A stretch of DNA of 8,592 nucleotides from JANXLS01 sp037129555 (GTDB lineage Bacteria; Planctomycetota; SZUA-567; H5-PLA8). Made by a program: the position numbers and the translations under genes. Shown here one piece after another: positions 1 to 8,000 of this stretch. The notes below the pieces were generated by a model, which saw nothing but the letters and a program-made list of their open reading frames with translations, was not told the DNA's origin and ran no database searches. Position 1 is the stretch's first letter, and each line of letters opens with the position of its first letter. The stretch spans positions 1 through 8,592 of the forward strand of contig JBAXUS010000240.1 in the NCBI GenBank assembly GCA_037129555.1. Reading direction: 5' to 3'.

Positions 1-373
1 GGGCGTCTTCCAAATCGAACGGACGACATTGTTCGACATCGACGCCGATTGTTCCTTCACTGAGAGCAGCGCAGATGGCGATGTTGCCTGAGTGAGAGAG
101 ATTGAAATCGAAACGCGTTTCGCCGGGGAGACTGGGGAAAAAAGGCCGACCGCTTGTAGTGCGTTGAAGGTTGTGTAACGTACAAGCGGAGCCATTCCAT
201 TCGACAAGAATCGTTTCAAGCAGTTTATAGCTGGCGATGCGCAGATTACGATCTTCTGAGCGATGGAATTTTAGAATTGAATCGCGCAGTGACTCAGGGA
301 ACGAGTCTGGAATATCTAATTCATGACCTGGAGTCAACTGGGAATAGAGTACTTTACTAAAATCCCGTATCAC
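1..373 (-). CDS. 4'-phosphopantetheinyl transferase, Sfp type (partial, C-terminus outside window)
   Basis: Enzymes of this family move the phosphopantetheine arm of coenzyme A onto a serine of acyl- or peptidyl-carrier proteins in the cytoplasm. The visible 124 residues contain the family signatures in the right order: GRPFFP (residues 75-80), FDFNLSHSG (88-96) and IGVDVE (109-114). The Asp112 and Glu114 pair is the expected Mg2+/CoA-binding site. Before these lies a short helical N-terminal part (LKFHRSEDRN, then SYKLLETIL), shorter than in Sfp itself. The third family motif (WxxKEA) would lie beyond the left edge. I chose the GTG at 371-373 because AAAGGGAG lies upstream, with a 9-base gap from GGGAG to the GTG, and no in-frame ATG is a better candidate. 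The start lies inside the end of the upstream pilin-like gene, so translational coupling is likely. The carrier protein it serves cannot be told from this window. The family call is secure, the exact start less so. Confidence 0.9.
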   Translation of the reverse strand, partial: MIRDFSKVLYSQLTPGHELDIPDSFPESLRDSILKFHRSEDRNLRIASYKLLETILVEWNGSACTLHNLQRTTSGRPFFPSLPGETRFDFNLSHSGNIAICAALSEGTIGVDVEQCRPFDLEDA

Positions 374-1343
374 CCGTTTTGGCTCCCTTTTTAAATGCAG
401 TACGCTCCCAATAGGGCTCAGTCATAATAATTGCACCATCCAACGAAACGTTTTGGACTTCTTCGAATCGTGGGCTGTCTACATTCGCCGAATTGACATG
501 CCAGAAGCAGCGAACAACAGGAAGCCATGAGCGCGAGTAGCTTGTAACTATATTAGAAATGTTACCGTATTGGTCATAGACGGCCGGAAAATCAGGATTC
601 GTGTAATACCACTCAAACGGGTCTTCAAACCCATCGGGCGGCGGTGTAGGCGGTTCACCGGCAGCAGTAATGTAGATATCCCCATAGCTGATTTGATGAA
701 ATTTAAAATCGGCGAACGAAATGCCAATGTTGCCGTTGGGTAATTTGACACCGTACCGGTCCACTTCGTTCGGTGTTGGAGGGGAGTAGTAGTCTGCTTT
801 AGAAACCAAATAATAAGTACATGACCCATCGTAATCGCCGTTAAAATAAGCTTCGCTCATACTCGTCGCAGGCGTATAGGATTCGCAGATGGCTCCGCTG
901 AATTCATATTTATACGAACTATCGCGCTGATTTAGCGAATAGCCAAAAATCGGATGTGTATTTCCTCGGCGTTCGGCTTTCGACGAAAAGGTATCCAGAG
1001 GAACGCCTGGTTTGAGGGTTGTTTTGTTGCCGACAACTCCGGCTTTGGTATAATCCATCGGGCAGACAAAAACGCGATCATCGCTGATGTAGACGGCACC
1101 GATATCGCCGTTGCAAAGATTGGTCATGGATGCCGGGAACATTTCTCCGTCGCGGCTATTGTCGAGACTGTACATCGCCAAGCCGTGATAGATTTGCTCG
1201 AGATTGCTTGCGCATGCCGTCAGGCGCGCCTTGTTGCGAATGTTGGCGATAGCGGGCCAAAGTAATGAAATAAAGATAAGAAGAATTCCAGCGATGATGA
1301 TGATCTCAATCGCCGTCACGCCTCTACTTAAGGTTCGTTTCAT
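357..1343 (-). CDS. Type IV pilin-like (pseudopilin) secreted protein with N-terminal methylation-type leader
   Basis: The protein is 328 residues and starts MKRTLSRG|VTAIE. This is a short, positively charged prepilin leader with Gly at the cleavage point and Glu at +5, followed by a hydrophobic helix (about residues 12-32) and a typical pilin-helix continuation (ARLTACASNLEQI). The first mature residue is Val and the usual LIE is AIE, so the motif deviates from the common G|FTLIE. Later features match the large pseudopilin families of PVC bacteria: SLDNSRDGEMFP (59-70), CPMD (94-97), and near the end RCFWH (278-282) then SLDG (300-303). Prepilin peptidase probably cleaves it, after which it would sit in the inner membrane or in a pilus or secretion filament. 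I chose the ATG at 1343 because it gives the normal leader length. An ATG at 1349 and a TTG at 1367 are in frame but lack a better ribosome site. The TAG at 357-359 lies 17 bp inside the next gene. The exact role is unknown, since PVC genomes carry many such proteins. Confidence 0.85.
   Translation of the reverse strand: MKRTLSRGVTAIEIIIIAGILLIFISLLWPAIANIRNKARLTACASNLEQIYHGLAMYSLDNSRDGEMFPASMTNLCNGDIGAVYISDDRVFVCPMDYTKAGVVGNKTTLKPGVPLDTFSSKAERRGNTHPIFGYSLNQRDSSYKYEFSGAICESYTPATSMSEAYFNGDYDGSCTYYLVSKADYYSPPTPNEVDRYGVKLPNGNIGISFADFKFHQISYGDIYITAAGEPPTPPPDGFEDPFEWYYTNPDFPAVYDQYGNISNIVTSYSRSWLPVVRCFWHVNSANVDSPRFEEVQNVSLDGAIIMTEPYWERTAFKKGAKTGDTGF
383..390 (-). promoter_or_regulatory. Ribosome binding site that supports the GTG start of the phosphopantetheinyl transferase
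   Basis: Read on the minus strand, AAAGGGAG lies with its last G nine bases before the GTG at 373. It sits inside the coding region of the upstream pilin-like gene. It is the main reason for taking GTG as the start and for proposing coupled translation. Confidence 0.6.
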
Positions 1344-1391
1344 GTGCATGTACCGCCAGACAATCAAGTAAGAATAACAGTTCCGTACACC

Positions 1392-1419
1392 ATTGTAGAA
1401 TACACCTCATCGAGTTCAA
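1392..1419 (-). promoter_or_regulatory. Possible sigma70-type promoter for the pilin-like/phosphopantetheinyl transferase pair
   Basis: On the minus strand there is TTGAAC (1414-1419), a 16-base spacer, and TACAAT (1392-1397). The -10 box matches consensus at five of six positions and the -35 box at four of six. Transcription would begin near 1385, leaving about 40 bases before the pilin ATG. The 102-bp gap between the divergent genes (1344-1445) must also serve the Nudix gene. On the plus strand only a weak TAGAAT (1396-1401) is seen, overlapping this -10, with no clear -35. Promoter rules in PVC bacteria are poorly known, so this rests on the general consensus alone. Confidence 0.35.
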
Positions 1420-1435
1420 AGTCACGACTAATGCG

Positions 1436-1442
1436 AAAGGAA
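1436..1442 (+). promoter_or_regulatory. Ribosome binding site that decides the Nudix start
   Basis: AAAGGAA lies a few bases before the ATG at 1446, a normal spacing. It argues against longer readings from the in-frame ATGs at 1344 and 1431, because the extra upstream residues look like translated non-coding sequence. Confidence 0.6.
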
Positions 1443-1445
1443 CAC

Positions 1446-1979
1446 ATGTCGAACCTCACCGAAAAAACAGTGATCCACCAAGGCCGGTTTTTGACGTACG
1501 CCAAGCGAGCGAGCGGTTGGGAGTATGTCGAACGGAACAACGCGACTGGAATCGTCGGCATCGTCGCGGTTACTCCGGACAACAACTTGCTCGTCATTTC
1601 ACATCTCAGCCCACCGCATGGAAAATATTCCTACGAGTTGCCTGCTGGATTGTCGGGCGATACGCCAGGGCAAGAGAACGAAACGCTGTCCACGGCGGCG
1701 GCTCGGGAATTGATGGAAGAGACCGGCTACGAAGCCGATGAACTGAAGCTGCTCTGCCAAGGCGCAACGTCAGCCGGAATGAGCAATGAAGTCGTGAGCC
1801 TTTACCGCGCCATCGGCGTTCGGAAAGTTGCAGCTGGGGGCGGTGTTGAAGGCGAAGACATCACCATCCACGAAGTCCCGCTCGATTCCGCTGAACAATG
1901 GCTTGATGACAAAGTCAAATCCGGTTGCGTCGTCGATCTGAAAATCTACGCAGCGCTGTACTTCGCGAAGCGTTCTTAG
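1446..1979 (+). CDS. Nudix hydrolase, ADP-ribose pyrophosphatase-like
   Basis: This 177-residue cytoplasmic enzyme belongs to the Nudix family. Relatives of this shape split ADP-ribose or similar nucleoside diphosphate sugars into AMP and a sugar phosphate with Mg2+. Visible landmarks are a strand region (TGIVGIVAVTPDNNLLVI, 34-51), ELPAG (64-68), the Nudix core RELMEETGY (87-95) with Glu91 and Glu92 as metal ligands, and SAGMSNE (109-115), which matches the SPGxSxE region typical of ADP-ribose pyrophosphatases. The acidic EGEDITIHEVPLD and the final VVDLKIYAAL helix also fit that subgroup. The spacing from Gly68 to Glu79 is ten residues instead of the usual five, so the loop before the Nudix helix is longer than normal. 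I chose the ATG at 1446 because AAAGGAA (1436-1442) precedes it closely. An in-frame ATG at 1431 overlaps that ribosome site and is less likely. The gene stands alone, divergent from the pilin gene and convergent with the giant gene. The substrate is inferred, not shown. Confidence 0.88.
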   Translation: MSNLTEKTVIHQGRFLTYAKRASGWEYVERNNATGIVGIVAVTPDNNLLVISHLSPPHGKYSYELPAGLSGDTPGQENETLSTAAARELMEETGYEADELKLLCQGATSAGMSNEVVSLYRAIGVRKVAAGGGVEGEDITIHEVPLDSAEQWLDDKVKSGCVVDLKIYAALYFAKRS

Positions 1980-1980
1980 C

Positions 1981-2031
1981 GGATTCACGCAGAGACGCTT
2001 TCGAGGTCCTTTGCGTCTCTGCGTGAAATCC
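1981..2031. terminator. 18-bp inverted repeat between convergent genes; probable bidirectional terminator or REP-like element
   Basis: The left arm GGATTCACGCAGAGACGC (1981-1998) pairs with the right arm GCGTCTCTGCGTGAAATCC (2013-2031). All 18 positions match apart from one bulged A, around a 14-base loop (1999-2012). The hairpin begins two bases after the Nudix TAG and ends just before the TAA of the giant gene on the other strand, so it could end transcription from both sides. There is no T-run after either arm, so it is not a standard intrinsic terminator. Arms of the TTTGCGTCTCTGCGTGA type resemble short palindromes that recur between genes in many environmental bacteria. That link is from memory and not tested here. 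Confidence 0.7.
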
Positions 2032-2032
2032 G

Positions 2033-5000
2033 TTACTGCTTCGGTGGAGCCGCCTCGCGAACCAGCGCGCCGTCGTTTTCACTGAGCACAAGGATCGAGA
2101 ACTTCTGAACGTTGTCGATCTCGTTCGTGCTCAGGCTCGCGTAGTCCAGTTTGCCACGCAAGTCCGTGTAGCCGTCTTTATAGAACGCGACGACTCCACT
2201 CTTGTTCTTCGCATAGATTTTCACGTACGCTTTCGCAACAGGCTTGTTCGTCGTGGCGTTCAGCACCTTGACTTGTCCGTAGTTTTCGACGACCTGAACC
2301 GCCAGCGAATTCGCGTAGTACGCGCGCGATTTTTTCACACCGCCCGTCACGATTTCAACCATCACATTGCTGCTCAGGAATTCTTGCGGTAGATCAAATG
2401 TGAGTGAGTTTTGCCCGGCGGGAAGTGCCACAACATCCGATTTGTTGGGACGGATGTATGAGAACTGACCCGCATATTCTTGAACAAACGGATTGCCCGA
2501 GAACAGCAGTTCGATGTCCATTTTGTAGTAGTTCACGCGGCACTCGACGACGTTCTGATAATTGATCGCGACCTTCTTGGCTTCAACAGTGAAATCCAGA
2601 TTCGGCTCGGTCGCGGCAAGCGCGGCCTGCTTCTGCTTCTTGTCGTCTTTGTCAACAATCGCATTATCCTTACCGTCGATCTCATCGCACTGCGCGCGGA
2701 CTTCGGCGAACGAATTCCGCCAGCGATCCACTGGGTACGCAGTGTACTTATCCGCTACGATTCGCGCCGCTTTCGCATCACCTTTATAGAAGAGCGTGTA
2801 GCACGTGAAGTAGTCGTGCTGCAAGCGTGTCGCGAGCGCGTTCGGATCAACTTTGTCAAAGAGCGCCAAGCCTTCTTCAACGCGGTCCTGAAGCAGCAGA
2901 TAATACGTCACGGCCATGCGGTCCACATTGTCGAGCTGCGCACTGTATGTGAGCACATGCAGCAGGCGCTGGTACTGTTCGGCAAAACGGTCATTTAGAA
3001 TCTTCCGATTCTTTCCGAGTCGGTGCGCACGGGCGTTGACCAGTGGGTTGTATTCCATGACTTGATACGTCTTGCGAATCACCGGATCAATCGTTACAAG
3101 TTTCGTGTCGATGATTGGTCCACATTGCGATAAGAAGCCATCCGCGTGTTGCAGGAATTCACGCGCCGCCGCGACATCGCCGTGCTTGATCGCGTACGAC
3201 TGAAGTGTGTTGTGATACACGTGGCGCTGAGCGAGCAGTGTTGAAACTTGCGTGAAAAACGCCGCGTCTTTCATGCGCCACGCGATGAGTTCCAGGTTCA
3301 ATCGGTCGATGTTATTGGCCTTCAAATACGCGATGGTTTCTTCGGGCGTTCCGTTTTGAGACACATAGTCCCAGGACGTGGTGTCGGGCTTCGTGAGTTT
3401 CTCCACGACGGTCAGCGTTTCGCCCGGCGTGAACGCGATGATCTTTTCGTTCTTCGCGATCTGCACCGGATAGTGCGCGAACGTTCCCGGCAGCGGGAAG
3501 TAGAAATAGTATTCGGCGGAACTCGTCGCGTAGGGGTTCACGTCGAGGAACGAACCTTTGGTGTAGAAGCCGTTCTTGACGGGAATCGCTCCGGCGGGAA
3601 TTTGCATCAGCAATTCAAGCTTCTGCGGATTCGCGGTCGGATTGGTGACGACGATCTGGCAGCCGTAAACGGCGTGAGTCAGGAATTCGCCGCTCACATA
3701 TTTTTCGAAGCGTTCGTTGTTTTCGAAGCGGTAGCGGTCGTCGAACTTGAAGAAATTCTCGCTGATCAAAATCTGCGATTTGCCACCGTCCGCACCTTCC
3801 TTGATTTCTTTGTGAAAGAGAATGATCGGACTCTTCGCGGCGAGCGTCATCTTCGCGCCGTTGAATGTCGTCGTGTGTTTCTGCGCTTCGAACGGCAGAT
3901 CCAGCACGGCGAGCGCGAACATGATGTCAGTGAAATTGCGCGACGCGTCGGCGAGATGCACGGAGCGGAATCCAGCGTTGCCGCCCTTGCTCAAATACGC
4001 CGCGTAATCCTTCCAGAACGCGTTGACGGTGACGAGCGCTGCGTTCTGATTTTCAATCGGCAAATGGTGGTAATTGTTCTCGACCCACTCTTCGGTTTTG
4101 TCGAGTTTGCGATAAAACTGTCGCGCGGCCTGGCGCAATTCAGATTCGTCTTCGAATGCTTTCCCTGCTTCGCGCCGGGCACGCATATAGCGCCCCGCCG
4201 ATTCTTTCGCGTCACTGGGTGCAGATTTCTTCAGCATTTCCGGTTCGGCAGCAGCGTCGTCTTTCAACGCCTTGCGCTTCTCTTGCAATTGGTTCATGGA
4301 TTTGTCCGAAGCCAATCGCTCATTTTGCGCTTCACCCTTTTCACCGGCGTCGCGATCCAGTCCGCGCGATTTGGCCGCGGGTGCTGCGGCTGTGGCCGGG
4401 GCGGATGGGGCAGCGAACGCCATGCCTGCGTTGCGGTTCATTCCATCCGCTGCTTTGTCTTCCTTTTGAAAACCGAGAGCCAGAGGTTTGGCCGGAGCCA
4501 TCTGCTGCTTCGCGCCTTCGAGGCCCAGCGCATCGCCCGTATCAAGTGCGCTGCCTTTGATCGCGGTCAAGTACAGCGAATTGAAGCGTTCAATGTTTGG
4601 CGGGAGCAGATCAAACAGATCGTTGACGTGCCGCGCGCCCGCTTCCGCTTCGCCTTGAATGCGTTGAATCAAGAGAATTCGTTCGACGATATTGAGCTGA
4701 CCATACGCCCACGGTTTGAGGAATTCGCTGAGATCATCTTCGATCAGGAAATGGTCGATGAATGTTTTGTCCTTCTTGTTTTTCAGATACGGTTGGACGA
4801 CGGCCTTAAAGAACTCAGGGTCTTTTTTGAACACGAAGAAACTGAGTTCGTGGCTGGCGTGCTTCGAATAGAACTCACGCTTTTCCTCGGGCTTCAATGA
4901 TGGCCAACGTGTGATGAAATTGAATTCTGGAAGCTGCGGCGCGTTGCCGAGCGTCACGTATAAACCATACGCTTTCGCGATCGTGTCGTACGGTTCAATG

Positions 5001-8000
5001 GTCGAAGTGGCCACATCGGCGAGCTCGAAATTCTGATTGCCTTCGATCACGGAAACTTGTTTGCGCTCCGTGAAATGCTTCGTGGAATCAAGCGCCTGCG
5101 CGAGTCGGAGATCGTTCGGAACAGTCTTCGTTTCAGGCAAAGACAATTGGCGATAAACGGTGTTGCTGTGATCAGCCGCGAGCAGATGAATCTGCTGCCC
5201 TGGCCCGAGATCTTTGCGTGCGATCGTAATGACACCATTCGCGTCAGGCTTCAGATTTGCGAGCAGCACGGCTTGCGCTGGGAGGAAATCGAAATTCGCG
5301 AGTGTGTTCACTTCCGCGATCCCTTTCACGCCACCTTGGCGTTTGCTCATCAAGGTCCGCCCGCCGCCACCGACGTTGCCGAAATCGCCGCCGCTCTGCG
5401 CTTGCTCCTCACTCGTCTCCGTCTTCCGAATCGCCCACGGATTGAGCAGCAGGCTGGGACGATTGAGCATGTTGCCGGGATACTTTGTCGAGTATTTGCG
5501 GTCCATGATGTAGCGGTATTCGTCGCCGATGTCTCGCCCGGCGAGGTACTGCGATTCCGCGACGCCGACTTGAACTTCCATCGGTTCGGCGAATTCGACT
5601 TTGCCGAGATGGCCGAGAATTGAGAACGCGGGTTCAAAGCGCGTCGCAGCCACATGCAGTCGCGCAAATTTGTCGGCGTTTTTGAGCGTAATCTTGATCG
5701 CGTCCGGCGTGACATCAATCGACGCGATTTGCAGCGGATCCGCGTTCACCACTTCAAGCACCCGAGCGTTCGATGATGCGTATCCATCGACGACAACGCC
5801 TTCCGCGACTTTTACGCTGATGCGATGATTCGAATCTTTCAGATACAACTCGTAATCGCCGCGCGAGAGCGTTGGGATTTCGTAGTAGCCGTCCTTGATC
5901 GTGAGAACCGCGAATTGATCGGCGAGAAATCCGGATCCGCGTTTTTCGAGGAGCGACACATCCGCGCGTGCCGGGGCGGCGAGCTTGCCCATATAAGGGA
6001 CGCGGATGACGTCACCCGATTTTGCGTTGAGTGAATACGGCAGGCTGTGGTACGTGCTCGACAGCGCCCATTCGCGTTTGTTATTGTCGAGTCCGGGCGT
6101 CGAGAGGCTGACGATTCCGGCGGCTTCGAGCGCGCCCAAATCGATGCGACCATCCGGGCCGCTTTGCAGCGTCACATGAATCGATTCTTTAAAATCACGA
6201 TGCTTGAAGTCAACATTAATCGCGCGGTCGGCGAGGGCTTCGCCGGTTTTGCCGAGGATGCTGAGCACGCAGCCGGTATCGAGGCGGCTGAAATGCACAT
6301 CCGCGACGTGTTCGGTTTTGTCGATCTGGTTCAACGTGAACCGTGCCGAATCACTGAGATCGATTTTCGCGCTGGTGCTCAGGACTTGAATTTTTGCCTT
6401 GAGCGTGATGTTCAAGTCGCTCAAGTTTTCAGGCACTTGGAATTCGTAGACCGATTCTTTGTCGTCTTCAAGTTTGAAATCGCGTACATCTTTGGACGAG
6501 ACGACACCATCGCGATCAGTGGATTGCAGGACGAGCGTGACTTCTTCGAGCGCTTTGAATCCCATCGCGGCACCGTTGATGTAGAGCATCGGACGGACGA
6601 TCACATTCGCCTTCGAGCGCTTGAGCAAGGCTTCGCGCTCGACATAAATCCCGGCCATCAATTTGTAGTTTTCAGCACGGTGTTCGAAGCGGTCGAGCGA
6701 GATCACATTGCCCGCCATGATGACGATGTTCTGTCGTCCCGGGGCGTTGGTGAACGGAATTAGAATGTCACCGTCTTTGTTCGATTTGTACTCGTGACCG
6801 CTGAGCCAGATCGATGCAGTTTTCTGCTTCACATTGCTTTCGTCGAGCACGCTGAAGATGTGCCCGGCCGCAGAAGAATGTTCGAGCGCCCGCACACGAC
6901 CCTTGCGCACCACCGTCCGGCTGCTGCGTCCGTTGCCGATGAAATCGACGACATACACACCGGGATTTTTGAGCGCTGCGAAATCGAACGTGCGGCGGAC
7001 GCGGCGCAGTGGCGGTTCTTCATAGGTGTACGGCGTCTCCTGATTCGCGACGAGGCCGTCGAGGTTGATGCTCGTTTCGACTTCGCGCTGCAACTCGCGG
7101 TAATAATTCGCGGTGTTGATTTCATAGACTTTGACCATCAGCGTCTTGACGTTCTTCACGTCGAGCGCCATCGAGACGGCTTCGTCGGAGCGGAAATAGT
7201 TTTTGTTGGTCGGAGCGAACACGATGTCCACGCGCTCCTTCAATTCCTGGAATCGCACCGGGTTGTTCAGCAACGCGTACCACTTTTCCGGATCGGGCGC
7301 ACCACTCAGAATCTTCGTTTCAGCGAGTGCGTCTTTGAGCCAACTATCCGCGACATAGGCCGTGTACGGTTCGATGCTGTCTTCAGTCAAAAAGAAGTGC
7401 ATGAAATAATCGCGGACGAGCGACTCATCGTTGCCGACAACAGGCAGAAGCGTGTCCGGAAAATTCTGTCCGATTTGAGCGCGGACGTTGCGCAGTTCCG
7501 GGCGTTCAAGATATTTCTGCTGAGCGTAATGGACCGCACGCGGGAGCTTCACGTACTCCAGGAAGCGGTCTTTATCATACGTGCCCTGCTTCTGATCGAA
7601 CGCGAGGCGTTCAAAGAGTATGTGCGCTTTAAGAGAGTTGAACGCGGGTTGAAGCTTGGACGCGAAGGCCCACAATCGTTCGAGATGCGCGAGATGTTCC
7701 TTGTCGTCGTGCTTCCAATCAATGTCCGGATTGGGCTGCAAGCGCGACATGTAAACGCTGATGAAATTCTGCTGATTCAACAAGTCGGGCATGAGCTTCG
7801 CGCATTCATCGAGCTGACTGAGAAGCAACGCGCGGTGAATGCCGAGCGATCCGAAGCCGCTGCTGTTGGGCGCTTTGAGATCGGCGACGACGACTTTCGC
7901 GAGGCCCTCGTAGTCCGGACGTTTGAGGCGTTGCAGCAATTGGCGGCGGCGGTTCACGTCAGCGGTGTCTCCGGTGAATTCAGGCGCGGCCATGAGCATG

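Noticed and set aside
954..1265. Plus-strand open frame inside the pilin-like gene
   Set aside because: It overlaps the well-supported pilin gene on the other strand and has no motif or ribosome site.
3248..4900. 550-residue open frame on the plus strand inside the giant gene
   Set aside because: It lies fully antisense to the giant gene, has an Arg/Phe/Val-rich composition typical of a shadow frame, shows no recognisable motif, and lacks a ribosome site that I can see.
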